From the NCBI RefSeq assembly GCF_900637865.1, contig NZ_LR134433.1:248001-312000 (forward strand): a stretch of DNA of 64,000 nucleotides, read 5' to 3'. Positions 17,131-26,710 of the stretch are shown in pieces. Below the pieces are notes generated by a model. It saw nothing but the letters and a program-made list of their open reading frames with translations. It had not been told where the DNA came from and searched no databases. The stretch's first letter is position 1, and each line of letters starts with the position of its first letter. Both the position numbers and the translations under genes were made by a program. Origin of the DNA: Legionella adelaidensis (lineage in GTDB: Bacteria; Pseudomonadota; Gammaproteobacteria; Legionellales; Legionellaceae).

Positions 17131-18042
17131 ATGTATTTAGAACATTTCAAATTAAAAAAACCACCGTTTTCTCTCACCCCTAATACTGAATTCTATTGTG
17201 AATTGCCTACCCACAATGAAGCACTTAATGTTTTACTGTTGAGTCTTAACCAAGGGGAAGGCTTTATTAAAATCGTAGGGGAAGTGGGAACTGGTAAAAC
17301 GCTTATCTGTCGACTGCTATTAAACGCACTTGATGATAGTTTTGTTACCGCCTATATCCCAAACCCTGATCAGAGTGGGGAAAGCTTACGCCTTTCCTTA
17401 GCTATTGAATTAGGCTTAAAACCAGAAAAAAATTTACCGCAACACGAGCTATTAGAGTTAATTAATTTACGTCTTTTGGAATTATTCAAAGCAGGCAAAA
17501 AGACAGTATTAATCATTGACGAAGCACAGGCTTTACCTGAATCGTGTTTAGAAGCTATTCGTTTATTAACCAACCTGGAAACAGAGGAAAAAAAATTATT
17601 ACAAGTTGTTTTATTTGGTCAACATGAGCTGGATTATAAACTTGATCAAAATCATATGCGTCAACTGAAACAACGCATTACTTTCTCTTACTGTCTAAAA
17701 CCTTTAGCAAAAGAGGAGTTAGAAATTTATATATGCCATCGTCTTGCTAAAGCTGGTTATACTTATGGTTCAATGTTCTCCCCCTCCGCAAAACGCTATT
17801 TATTTCGTGCCAGCGGAGGACTTCCCCGTCTACTCAATGTCCTTTGTCATAAAGCATTATTGGTAAGCTATGGTCGGGGCATTAGTACTGTTGATCTGAA
17901 ATCAGCAAAAAGAGCAATCGAAGATACCGAATGCGCCTATAACTTAAAAACGCGTTTAAACTCTCCCATAGTACTTGGTGCAATTAGTTGTTTTGTACTA
18001 GCCGTGATTCTTACGCTCTATTGGAAATTGGGACTACTTTAA
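17131..18042 (+). CDS. mshM: MshM, ExeA/GspA-type AAA ATPase
   Basis: A 303-residue ATPase with Walker A GEVGTGKT at 50-57 and Walker B 'VLIIDEAQALP' near 127. The N terminus 'MYLEHFKLKKPPFSLTPNTEF' is diagnostic of the ExeA/MshM family. A single membrane helix at the C terminus (about 278-300) is retained, but there is no peptidoglycan-binding extension. In the related GspA/B system the pair helps place the secretin across the cell wall. It abuts mshN. Confidence 0.88.
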   Translation: MYLEHFKLKKPPFSLTPNTEFYCELPTHNEALNVLLLSLNQGEGFIKIVGEVGTGKTLICRLLLNALDDSFVTAYIPNPDQSGESLRLSLAIELGLKPEKNLPQHELLELINLRLLELFKAGKKTVLIIDEAQALPESCLEAIRLLTNLETEEKKLLQVVLFGQHELDYKLDQNHMRQLKQRITFSYCLKPLAKEELEIYICHRLAKAGYTYGSMFSPSAKRYLFRASGGLPRLLNVLCHKALLVSYGRGISTVDLKSAKRAIEDTECAYNLKTRLNSPIVLGAISCFVLAVILTLYWKLGLL

Positions 18043-19098
18043 ATGAGCTTATTAAATGAGATGCTAAAAGATCTCAATGAGAATAAGTCTCATCTGCCGA
18101 CAACACCTACCTACATACCGAAGCAGAAAAAAAACTTTTGGCAAAGATTACCTTATTATATGCCCTGGATGGTGGGTACGTTTGGGTTAAGCTTATTAAT
18201 TTTATTGTTGTCTCATGGATATCCTAATAAAAATCTGAAAAAACCAAATGCGCCAATTGCGAGCCCCAACGTACCTATTTTTATACAGGCAGCACAGCCT
18301 CCACAATTAAAAAATGATCCTATACCAGCCACCATAATTTCCGTTTTACCCTCTTTTCATTTGGTTAAAGAACAAGAAGAAAACCACCCCTCTGTAATTC
18401 AACCTATTCCTGTTTTACAAAATGTCTCCCATTCTGAAAACGAACTTAACCTGCCTTTTGAGGAATTTCCTACTGAAGAAGTGGGTACGCCGGCTGAAGT
18501 TAATAAAATCTATAGCCGGTTGACTCCGCAAGAATGGCGGGACGAGCAATTAAATAAAGCACTCGATGCCATAGAACAAGGTAATAATAGCTCCGCTATT
18601 CGTATTTTAGACTTTTTACTTTATAAGTTTCCCTATTCAGTTGAAGGCCGAGAAAGCTTAGCCGCTATTTATATTTCCCAAAATGCTTTGAACGAAGCAA
18701 TGCGCGTTGTGGATGAAGGTCTATACTTAATTCCACACTCAGTTAGACTAAACACAATGAAAGCAAGATTACTATTCGAACAAGATCAGGTCGAAGAGGC
18801 GTTAGGAATATTAGATCAATTTAAACCGGATATTTATAAAGAACCTGATTTTTACGGATTGCGGGCAGCGATCTTGCAAACAGTCGGACGCATTGCTGAG
18901 GCTGGTAGCATATATAAAATATTGGTAGAAATTGAATCATCCAATGGGCAATATTGGTTGGGATATGGAATTACTTTAGAAAATAAGCATAAAATCAACC
19001 AAGCTGTAGATGCCTATAAAAGAGTAACAGAATGTTTTGATATTGAGCCCTCCGTGCGTGATTATGCGGAAAAACGATTAAAACACTTGCAAGGGTAG
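18043..19098 (+). CDS. mshN: MshN, TPR-containing inner-membrane protein
   Basis: A 351-residue protein starting on the base after the mshM stop. It begins 'MSLLNEMLKDLNENK', the GspB/MshN-type N terminus, has one membrane helix at about 44-64 and a Pro-rich linker. From about 165 on there are at least four tetratricopeptide-like repeats ('ALDAIEQGNNSSAIRILDFL', 'LAAIYISQNALNEAMRVVDE', 'RLLFEQDQVEEALGILDQF', 'ILQTVGRIAEAGSIYKILV'). The family role is poorly defined; a scaffold role with MshM is inferred. Confidence 0.85.
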   Translation: MSLLNEMLKDLNENKSHLPTTPTYIPKQKKNFWQRLPYYMPWMVGTFGLSLLILLLSHGYPNKNLKKPNAPIASPNVPIFIQAAQPPQLKNDPIPATIISVLPSFHLVKEQEENHPSVIQPIPVLQNVSHSENELNLPFEEFPTEEVGTPAEVNKIYSRLTPQEWRDEQLNKALDAIEQGNNSSAIRILDFLLYKFPYSVEGRESLAAIYISQNALNEAMRVVDEGLYLIPHSVRLNTMKARLLFEQDQVEEALGILDQFKPDIYKEPDFYGLRAAILQTVGRIAEAGSIYKILVEIESSNGQYWLGYGITLENKHKINQAVDAYKRVTECFDIEPSVRDYAEKRLKHLQG

Positions 19099-19101
19099 TT
19101 T

Positions 19102-20967
19102 ATGCGTATAAGACTCGGGGAGTTATTACTTAAAGAAAATCTTGCAGATCAAGCTACGCTTGATAAAGCCAGTGAGATGCAAAAGCAAACTGGCAAAAAA
19201 TTTGGCCGAATATTAATTGACCTGGGAGTTATTGAAGAGGAAGCCCTCCTTCATCTTTTAGCTCAACAATTAAATCTTGAATATATCGATCTGAATTATT
19301 TTGAAGTTGATAAAACTTTAATTGACTTACTGCCAGAAACCTACGCCCGTAGATATCGCGCCCTTGTTTTAAAAAGGGAAAATACGGATTTGATTGTAGG
19401 GGTGACCGACCCTTTGGATATTAATGCTTTTGACGCATTATCTCGTACATTAAAACAACCCATTAAAATGGCGGTGGTAAGTGAGTCTGCACTTCTTTCC
19501 GTTTTTGATAGAGTTTATAGGCGCACTCAAGAGATTAGCAGTTTTGCTGCCGAATTGTCAGGCGAAATGCTCGAAGACCTTCCTACCGCTGATGATGATC
19601 TTTTTGATGAAAATTCGGAAACAGAAGACCAAGCTCCCGTAGTCAAACTATTAAACTCGCTTTTTAGAGATGCTATACAAGCACGTGCTTCGGATATTCA
19701 TATTGAACCATCCGATAATGCCGTTCGTCTGCGTTTTCGTGTTGATGGTGTGTTAAATGAGAGTATCTTGGAAAGTAAACATATTTTGAACGCATTAATC
19801 CAACGCCTTAAATTAAGAGCACAGTTGGATATATCTGAAAAAAGAATACCACAAGATGGACGTTTTAATTTTTCTTTAAATGGACACTCTTTTGACGTAA
19901 GGCTTTCGACAATGCCTACTGCCAATGGGGAGTCCGTAGTAATGCGGTTATTGGATCAATCAACTCCGGTATCTGATTTAGCGCAGTTAGGCCTTCCACC
20001 TCACATGGTAAAAAAACTAACTGAAATTTATAACCGACCTTATGGAATGTTATTAGTTACGGGACCCACCGGTAGTGGTAAAACTACCACCCTGTACAGT
20101 ATTTTATCTCGACTAAATACCCCTGAGCGTAAAATTATAACCGTTGAGGATCCGGTAGAGTATCGTATTAATCGTGTTAACCAAGTACAAATAAACCCCA
20201 AAATTGATTTAACATTTGCAAGAGCACTTCGCTCCATCTTGCGTCAAGATCCCGACGTTATCATGGTGGGTGAAATTCGTGATTCCGAAACAGCTCGCAT
20301 CGCAATGCGAGCAGCGGTAACCGGACATTTCGTCTTAGCTACTTTACACACGAATGACGCCTTAGGTTCTGCACTGCGCTTAATTGATATGGGTGCTGAA
20401 GGTTATATGGTAGCGGCTGCTGTAAAAGCAATCATTGGGCAGCGTTTGGTCCGTACGATTTGCAAAGCTTGCAGCCGTGATCATGAATTAAATGATGCCG
20501 AACGTATGTGGTTAGAATCCATGGGAATTGACCCCCATTATACCTTCAAACAAGGAGAGGGATGCTCCCATTGCAATTATCGCGGGTATTCAGGACGCGT
20601 AGGGGTTTATGAGTTGTTAGTATTAGATGCAAAGATGTTGGACGCTTTACGGTTGAATAATGCATCTGAATTTGTGAAAGCAGCATTAAGAAACAAAGAT
20701 TATATTCCCTTGGCCAACGAGGTTATTGATTTGGTCTTAAATGGACTCACAACTGTTAGTGAGGCCATTCGGGTAATTGGGCAGCTTGACGAAGAATTCA
20801 AGTTTAGGGAAATTAATGAAGAAGATTCAGTAATCCCTGAAGCGGCCCAGTCAATAGGATTGTATGTTACAACCAATACACAAAAACGAATAAGAATAAC
20901 CACACCACATCAACAAAATGCCAGTACCAGGCCACTGCTTCAAAGGCGAAATGACGCTCAGGAGTGA
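19102..20967 (+). CDS. mshE: MshE pilus extension ATPase with an anomalous C-terminal tail
   Basis: A 621-residue GspE/PilB-type hexameric ATPase. The N-terminal T2SSE_N/MshEN domain (about 1-160) in this family binds cyclic di-GMP. Walker A GPTGSGKT lies at 321-328, and Asp-box/Walker B regions follow ('RSILRQDPDVIMVGEIRD', 'ATLHTNDA'). The zinc site is C454/C457 and C488/C491. The expected domain ends near residue 575. The last 33 residues or so (from base 20867) are antisense to the end of coxC and have no family counterpart, so the native 3' end seems to have been lost. The usual next gene, mshG, is missing. The ATPase core is intact, so it may still drive pilus extension. Confidence 0.93.
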   Translation: MRIRLGELLLKENLADQATLDKASEMQKQTGKKFGRILIDLGVIEEEALLHLLAQQLNLEYIDLNYFEVDKTLIDLLPETYARRYRALVLKRENTDLIVGVTDPLDINAFDALSRTLKQPIKMAVVSESALLSVFDRVYRRTQEISSFAAELSGEMLEDLPTADDDLFDENSETEDQAPVVKLLNSLFRDAIQARASDIHIEPSDNAVRLRFRVDGVLNESILESKHILNALIQRLKLRAQLDISEKRIPQDGRFNFSLNGHSFDVRLSTMPTANGESVVMRLLDQSTPVSDLAQLGLPPHMVKKLTEIYNRPYGMLLVTGPTGSGKTTTLYSILSRLNTPERKIITVEDPVEYRINRVNQVQINPKIDLTFARALRSILRQDPDVIMVGEIRDSETARIAMRAAVTGHFVLATLHTNDALGSALRLIDMGAEGYMVAAAVKAIIGQRLVRTICKACSRDHELNDAERMWLESMGIDPHYTFKQGEGCSHCNYRGYSGRVGVYELLVLDAKMLDALRLNNASEFVKAALRNKDYIPLANEVIDLVLNGLTTVSEAIRVIGQLDEEFKFREINEEDSVIPEAAQSIGLYVTTNTQKRIRITTPHQQNASTRPLLQRRNDAQE

Positions 20968-21742
20968 AATGGCCTCTTAAAGCTCTGGCCAATATAACAA
21001 TAAGCATGATGGTTCCAATGGTCACATGCAGGCCGTGAAATCCTGTTAACATAAAGAAGGTTGTGCCGTAAATACCAGCGTCCAAGCTTAAATTCATTTC
21101 CGTGTATGCATCATAATACTCATGTGCTTGCAAAAATAGGAAAAGTACCCCTAGAGCAATAGTCAAGCCTAAGCCGATGTACAATTGCTTGCGATGGTTA
21201 AGCTTTAATGCCCAATGAGCCCAGGTTATAGTTGCACCGGAGGTTAAAAGAATAAGCGTGTTCAGGGCAGCAAGACCCCAGGCACCCATCGCTTCATTTG
21301 CACCCACAAAAATACGATTATTGGGATTAACTAGCAAAGGCCATTGCGCCTTAAAATCAGACCAAAGGGTGATATGAGTAATAGGGTGTGCTGTAATATC
21401 TCCCCCCAGTAAAGGGACACTCCAGAAACGAGAGAAAAATAGCGCACCGAAAAAAGCACCGAAGAAACAAACTTCAGAAAATATAAACCAGGTCATTCCC
21501 CATCGGAAAGAGCGGTCCACTTGAAGGTCGTAAACTCCCTTTTGGTTTTCATAAATAACTTGACCGAACCAGCCAAACATCATGCAAACTAAAATAAAAA
21601 GCCCTATCGTAAAAATATAAGGGCCATACCAATCAGCATGAAGCCATGAAGCTGCTCCCACTAGCATTGTAGTTAAGCCAATCGATCCGACCAAGGGCCA
21701 GTGGCTTGGTTTGGGGACATAATATGTACCATGGTCGCCCAT
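20867..21742 (-). CDS. coxC: Cytochrome c oxidase subunit III
   Basis: A 291-residue, seven-helix membrane protein with the subunit III landmarks 'PSHWPLVGSIG' at the start, 'FFGAFFGALFFSRFW', 'HGLHVTIGTIML' and the closing 'EAVAWYWHFVDVVWLF'. It stabilises the aa3 oxidase core. AAGGAG precedes the ATG on the minus strand. It is the last gene of the oxidase operon. Its 3' end overlaps the converging mshE gene by 101 bases; the subunit III C terminus is standard, so mshE is the gene that was disturbed. Confidence 0.96.
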   Translation of the reverse strand: MGDHGTYYVPKPSHWPLVGSIGLTTMLVGAASWLHADWYGPYIFTIGLFILVCMMFGWFGQVIYENQKGVYDLQVDRSFRWGMTWFIFSEVCFFGAFFGALFFSRFWSVPLLGGDITAHPITHITLWSDFKAQWPLLVNPNNRIFVGANEAMGAWGLAALNTLILLTSGATITWAHWALKLNHRKQLYIGLGLTIALGVLFLFLQAHEYYDAYTEMNLSLDAGIYGTTFFMLTGFHGLHVTIGTIMLIVILARALRGHFTPERHFAFEAVAWYWHFVDVVWLFLFVFVYWL

Positions 21743-21765
21743 GTTTAATTCTCCTTAAAATAACT

Positions 21766-22304
21766 CTACGCGTTTCCCATCCGCTTACTCACATCATAAA
21801 GAGTATAAGAAAGCGTAATAGTATTAATATTGTCTGGTAAATCAGTATCCAGATGAAATATTAACGGCATGTTCATTGCTTCATGCCCGTTCAATGTCTG
21901 TTGTGTGAAACAAAAACATTCTGTCTTCTTTAAATATTTTGCCGCAAGCCCTGGAGTTACACTAGGAATTGCTTGAATTGTCATGCGTTGATTACTTTTA
22001 TTTTCCGCATAGAATGCTAACCTTGCAATTTCCCCCGGATGAATTTTATTTTTTCTACCTTTGGGTAAAATGCCCATGGAATACTGCTATTTTGAGTAGC
22101 AACAAATTGCACTAATACCTCACGCTGTTGATTCACTTTTGTGTGCGGATTATAGGCAATAGCCTCCGTGTTCGTTTTTCCATTAATATTTAATGCCTTG
22201 CACAAACTATTATATATAGGTACTAGTGCGAAACCAAAACCGAACATACCCAAGGCAATAAGTAGTAGGGTAACTAATAGTTTATTATGGTCTTTTACTG
22301 CCAT
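21766..22304 (-). pseudogene. ctaG: ctaG (Cox11) copper chaperone, split by a one-base frameshift
   Basis: Two frames together make one CtaG. The first (22304 down to 22017) has the membrane anchor 'GMFGFGFALVPIYNSLCKALNING' and runs to 'WAFYPKVEKIK'. The second (ending at 21766) resumes at 'IHPGEIARLAFYAEN' and carries the copper motif 'KTECFCFTQQ'. The frames join if one A is restored in the A-run complementary to T 22044-22047 (four seen, five expected); the join then has normal family spacing. CtaG inserts CuB into oxidase subunit I. So this is either a recent knockout or a sequencing error in a homopolymer. No standard slippery heptamer is in frame. It lies between ctaD and coxC as expected. 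Confidence 0.85.
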
Positions 22305-22312
22305 ACACCCTC

Positions 22313-23926
22313 TTAATGAATTTCAGGTGGTACTGTAAAACTGTGATAAGGGGGTGGTGATGATAAAGTCCACTCTAGCCCACGCGCACCTTCCCATACT
22401 TGCCCACTAACTTTAGGTCCATGGCCACGAGCTGTCCTAATAACATTATATAAAAAGATAAGTTGCGAAAAACCAAAAATAAAAGCACCAATAGTGACTA
22501 TTTGGTTAAAGTTCGTAAATTGCAGTGCATAATCCGGAATCCTGCGAGGCATTCCAGCTAAGCCAAGGAAATGCATAGGGAAAAATAAAATGTTTACCGA
22601 TATAACCGACAGCCAAAAATGCCATTTTCCAAGCTTTTCACTATACATATGACCAGTCCACTTAGGTAGCCAGTAATAGGCTGCAGCTAACAAGGAAAAG
22701 ATTGCGCCCGGTACTAGTACATAGTGAAAGTGGCCTACCACGAAATAGGTGTCTTGATATTGGTAATCAGCTGGAACCAATGCAAGCATGAGTCCTGTAA
22801 ATCCGCCTATAGTAAAGAGGAACACAAAGGCCACGGCAAATAACATAGGGGTTTCAAAAGTCATGGCCCCTTTAAACATAGTACTTACCCAGTTAAATAC
22901 CTTGATTCCTGTAGGAACAGCAATAAGCATAGTGGCATACATGAAAAACAGCTCGCCACCTAATGGCATGCCCGTGGTAAACATATGATGGGCCCATACA
23001 ATGAATGATAAAAGGGCAATGCTAACCGTTGCATATACCATAAAGTGGTAACCAAATAAGGGTTTACGACAAAAAGTAGGGATGACCTCGGAAATTACTC
23101 CAAAAGCGGGAAGAATCAATACGTACACTTCTGGATGTCCAAAAAACCAAAATACATGCTGAAATAGCACAGGATCTCCACCCCCGGCAGCCGAGAAAAA
23201 ACTGGTGCCAAAATGACGATCAGCAAGCATCATAGTTACTGCGCCGGCTAACACAGGCATAATAGCAATCAGCAAGAAAGCAGTGATTAGCCAAGTCCAT
23301 ACGAACATAGGCATTTTCATCAATGTCATCCCCGGGGCGCGCATGTTAAGAATGGTAGCAATAATATTGATAGAGCCCATAATAGAGGACAGGCCCATCA
23401 TATGGACAGCGAAAATCATAAAATCTGTACTTGGAGGCGCATACGTTGTAGATAAAGGTGCATACATCGTCCAACCAAAGTTTGGACCGCCACCGTTATG
23501 AAACATAGTCGATGCTAAAAGGGCAAACGCGAATGGTAGAATCCAGAAACTCCAGTTATTGAGACGCGGTAAAGCCATATCCGGAGCACCTATCATCATA
23601 GGTATTTGCCAGTTAGCCATCCCGGTAAATGCCGGCATAACCACACCAAAAAGCATGATCAATCCATGTAATGTAGTCATTTGGTTAAAGAAGTTAGGAT
23701 CGACTAATGTATGACCAGGTTGAAATAGCTCAGCGCGAATAATTAAAGCCATGCCGCCACCAACAAAAAACATTAGCATGGCAGTCCACAAGTAGAGAGT
23801 TCCTATATCTTTATGGTTGGTAGTAAATAACCATCTTTTTGCAAAGCCAAAGAATCCCCTTCCTTGTTCAGGACCATGATCATGGTGCGTATCGTGATCG
23901 GTATCATGGATTACAACTTGGGTCAT
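22313..23926 (-). CDS. ctaD: Cytochrome c oxidase subunit I (aa3 type)
   Basis: A 537-residue, twelve-helix protein. Key sites visible are 'FWFFGHPEVYVLILP' (CuB histidine and the cross-linked His-Tyr pair), 'WAHHMFTTG' (CuB histidines) and 'GHFHYVLVPG' (heme a and a3 ligands). The K and D channel helices are of the usual A-type form. It reduces oxygen to water and pumps protons in the inner membrane. Its ATG overlaps the subunit II stop by four bases. Length and motifs are complete. Confidence 0.98.
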   Translation of the reverse strand: MTQVVIHDTDHDTHHDHGPEQGRGFFGFAKRWLFTTNHKDIGTLYLWTAMLMFFVGGGMALIIRAELFQPGHTLVDPNFFNQMTTLHGLIMLFGVVMPAFTGMANWQIPMMIGAPDMALPRLNNWSFWILPFAFALLASTMFHNGGGPNFGWTMYAPLSTTYAPPSTDFMIFAVHMMGLSSIMGSINIIATILNMRAPGMTLMKMPMFVWTWLITAFLLIAIMPVLAGAVTMMLADRHFGTSFFSAAGGGDPVLFQHVFWFFGHPEVYVLILPAFGVISEVIPTFCRKPLFGYHFMVYATVSIALLSFIVWAHHMFTTGMPLGGELFFMYATMLIAVPTGIKVFNWVSTMFKGAMTFETPMLFAVAFVFLFTIGGFTGLMLALVPADYQYQDTYFVVGHFHYVLVPGAIFSLLAAAYYWLPKWTGHMYSEKLGKWHFWLSVISVNILFFPMHFLGLAGMPRRIPDYALQFTNFNQIVTIGAFIFGFSQLIFLYNVIRTARGHGPKVSGQVWEGARGLEWTLSSPPPYHSFTVPPEIH

Positions 23927-25119
23927 CTTAAACCTCCGGCTTGTGCTTTATTAACCATTTTAGGCGGTGGAACTTCACTGTTGCGTACTTTGGCAACGTC
24001 AGCAGGTTGAACTTCATCATTCGTATTGTTCTCCCAGGCATTTCTTTCATAAGTTGTGATAGCTGCAATTTCTTCATCGGTTAATTGATCTTTGAAGGCT
24101 TGCATTGCCGTTCCCGGAACTCCATTCAAAATTATGTCAATGTGGCGATCAATAGGATGGCCTACGGCAACCGAACTTCCTTTTAAAGCGGGGTAGACTG
24201 GAGGCATACCCTTACCGTCTGCTTTATGGCAAGCAGCACAAATTTGTTCATATTTGGTTTTACCCTGGGTCATCAAATCGGCTCTGCTGAGAACTTTAGG
24301 AGCCATCTGTTGCTGAGTGGCTGTAGCATATTTATCCACTACTTTTTCTTGTTCACCCACCCATTTATCATACTCTTCTTCAGTTACCGCATTCACAACG
24401 ATAGGCATATATGCGTGATTAACACCACAAAGCTCAGCACATTGGCCACGATAAGTGCCCGGTTTTTCAATTCGGGCCCACGCTTCATGCATAAAGCCTG
24501 GAATAGCATCTCGTTTTACCCCTAATTCAGGTACCCACCAGGAATGGATTACATCATTTGAGGTTACTAAAAAGCGAATTTTTTTATGAACAGGTACTAC
24601 CAGCGGCTTATCTACTTGAAGGAGATACCATTGTTCTTTTGTTCTTTTATTTTCTATTTCATCAAAAGGAGTAGAAAGATTACTAAAATAACTAATACCT
24701 TCATCCAGGTATTGATACTGCCATTTCCATTGATAGCCGGTAATTTTGATAGTGACATCTGAGTCGTCACTGTTTTCTAAATTAATAAGTACCTTGGTAG
24801 CAGGAATTGCAAGTCCAATTAATATTAGAAATGGAATAATAGTCCATACGATTTCAAGCCGTGTATTGTCATGAAAGGTTGCCGGTGTATAACCTCTCGA
24901 TTTGCGATGATGGATTAAGGAATAAATCATCACTCCAAAAACCACGACCCCTATAATGGCACAAATAACAATTGCAATCATATGTAGGTCATACATATCT
25001 TTGCTAAGCGGAGTTACCCCTTTGTACATGTTCATTTGCCAATAGTCGGCAGCCGCCCAAGCTGATGAAGCTGTTAAAGCGCCCATTAGGCCTATTATTT
25101 TGCTTAACCTCTTTAGCAT
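23923..25119 (-). CDS. ctaC: Cytochrome c oxidase subunit II with fused cytochrome c domain (caa3-like)
   Basis: The protein has a signal peptide, two membrane helices (about 45-65 and 85-105) and a CuA domain with 'HSWWVPELGVKRD' and 'GQCAELCGVNHAYMPI' supplying the CuA Cys, His and Met ligands. A C-terminal class I cytochrome c domain follows, with CAACH and the later Met. I chose ATG 25119, behind GAGGGA, over ATG 25131, which lacks a ribosome site; the longer form adds four residues. The fused heme domain takes electrons from soluble carriers. It overlaps ctaD. Confidence 0.96.
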   Translation of the reverse strand: MLKRLSKIIGLMGALTASSAWAAADYWQMNMYKGVTPLSKDMYDLHMIAIVICAIIGVVVFGVMIYSLIHHRKSRGYTPATFHDNTRLEIVWTIIPFLILIGLAIPATKVLINLENSDDSDVTIKITGYQWKWQYQYLDEGISYFSNLSTPFDEIENKRTKEQWYLLQVDKPLVVPVHKKIRFLVTSNDVIHSWWVPELGVKRDAIPGFMHEAWARIEKPGTYRGQCAELCGVNHAYMPIVVNAVTEEEYDKWVGEQEKVVDKYATATQQQMAPKVLSRADLMTQGKTKYEQICAACHKADGKGMPPVYPALKGSSVAVGHPIDRHIDIILNGVPGTAMQAFKDQLTDEEIAAITTYERNAWENNTNDEVQPADVAKVRNSEVPPPKMVNKAQAGGLR

Positions 25120-25165
25120 TCCGTCCCTCATTTGTTTCTATAGCAGGTAACCGTAAATTTAACCA

Positions 25166-26710
25166 TTACCAAAGAGAATAATTCCCTTTGGTTTTTGATT
25201 GGCTAACCATATACTTGATGGCATCAATTATTTCAGCTGTCGTACATTCTTTACAGCCACCGTTTTTGGGATGATTGGCCCCATTGAGCGCATTTTCAAT
25301 GAGTACATCCATATTCTTTTCAAGAATTGGAGCCCAGACTTCTTTATCTCCAACCTTTGGTGCGCCTAACTTTCCTTCCGCATGACAAACGGCACAATTT
25401 TCATTGTAGATAGCTATCCCGCTGGAAGGGTATTTTTTAGCACCGTTAGAGCTAAGATCTTCAATTTGGGAACGAGATAAGGATTTACTTAAGATATAAT
25501 CCACCGCTGCTTTTAAGTCATTATCAGAGCAAGTTACACAAGCGCCCTTAACCGGCATGCTATTAAATCCATGAATGGCATGACGATACAAACCTGTTAA
25601 ACCACTGCTTTTAAGGCGCATATACCAATTATCACCATTACCAATGCGGGGTGCGCCCATCTCTCCGTTTTGATGACAGATAATACAAGAGTTTACATAC
25701 ACTTGTTTACCTCTTTTCAAAGTAGGTTGACCTTCACTGGGCGAAACGCCTAAGGGCTCCTCACTTACTACAGTTTTCAAATACGTAGCAATCGCCAAGC
25801 GATCTTCTTGGGTGAGATAATTAAGCGAGTTGTGATTTACTTCCGCCATGGGCCCTGCAACCACTCCAGCGCGATTAATTAATAAATTCTTCTCAAATAC
25901 GTCCGCTACATCATAACGATCAGCGGAAGATAAGCCATATTTAGTAATATTGGGGGCCCAATAGCCATCAACAAAGCCGCCAGTCAGATAAAAGCGGTTC
26001 TTAGGTGATCCCAAAATATTTAAGGGGGTGTGGCACATGCTACAATGCCCTAGCCCATCAACAATGTATTTACCTCGGTTCCACTCTGGAGATTGATCCG
26101 GATTGTACTCCAGAGAAGCATTGGGATAAAAGAATAGAAGATTCCACCCTAATAAGGAAAAACGCGCGCCGGGGACACTAAAAGGAAAAGGTAATGATTT
26201 ATTTTTTTGATCAACCGCGGGAATACTCATGAAATAAGCATACAGGGCACGCGCATCATCATCTGAAATATTGGCAAAATATACATAGGGGAACACAGGG
26301 AAGTAGTTTCTTCCTTGGGGATCTTTCCCATGCTTCATTGCGCGAATGAAATCTTCTTCAGTCCAATTACCGATGCCTGTTTTTTTATCGGGTGTAATGT
26401 TGGGGCTATAAAAAGTTCCAAAAGGTGTACTAATAGCTAGACCGCCGGCAAAAGCAGGTGTATTACCCTTCACGTCAGTATGACAAGCGATACAGTCACC
26501 CATTTTTGCCAAATATTCTCCACGCGCGATAAGCTTTTGTTCTTGCTCATTCGCACCGGGACGCATTGGAGGATATTCAGGATAGAATCCATCAATCAAG
26601 GGTTCAACTAAAGTTGCCGTCGTATCCTTGGCATAAATAGGACAATAAAAAGAAAATAGTGTTAATAAAACACTTATATAAACGGTGTTTTTTTTAAAAA
26701 AAGAGCCCAC
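25166..26710 (-). CDS. Exported tetraheme c-type cytochrome (AdhB-like plus two cytochrome c5 domains)
   Basis: A 514-residue protein with a signal peptide (about 1-27) and four CxxCH heme sites: CIACH, CSMCH, CIICH and CAVCH. The first two lie in a region like the cytochrome subunit of alcohol dehydrogenases. The last two lie in tandem cytochrome c5-type domains, each with the extra Cys pair (CVTC and CKEC) that forms the c5 disulfide. GTG start at 26710 behind AGGAGGG. It sits 47 bases before the oxidase subunit II gene, so it likely feeds electrons to the oxidase. Its dehydrogenase partner, if any, is not in the window. Confidence 0.88.
   Translation of the reverse strand: MGSFFKKNTVYISVLLTLFSFYCPIYAKDTTATLVEPLIDGFYPEYPPMRPGANEQEQKLIARGEYLAKMGDCIACHTDVKGNTPAFAGGLAISTPFGTFYSPNITPDKKTGIGNWTEEDFIRAMKHGKDPQGRNYFPVFPYVYFANISDDDARALYAYFMSIPAVDQKNKSLPFPFSVPGARFSLLGWNLLFFYPNASLEYNPDQSPEWNRGKYIVDGLGHCSMCHTPLNILGSPKNRFYLTGGFVDGYWAPNITKYGLSSADRYDVADVFEKNLLINRAGVVAGPMAEVNHNSLNYLTQEDRLAIATYLKTVVSEEPLGVSPSEGQPTLKRGKQVYVNSCIICHQNGEMGAPRIGNGDNWYMRLKSSGLTGLYRHAIHGFNSMPVKGACVTCSDNDLKAAVDYILSKSLSRSQIEDLSSNGAKKYPSSGIAIYNENCAVCHAEGKLGAPKVGDKEVWAPILEKNMDVLIENALNGANHPKNGGCKECTTAEIIDAIKYMVSQSKTKGNYSLW

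Noticed and set aside
9543-20967. The pilin and secretin genes as a type II secretion system
   Set aside because: MshI, MshJ, MshK, MshM and MshN-type genes are present and the GspC, D, L and M set is not. The order and the ExeA-type ATPase fit MSHA pili better.
22017-22077. Programmed frameshift in ctaG
   Set aside because: The in-frame sequence at the join is not a proper slippery heptamer, and one missing base in a homopolymer explains both frames.
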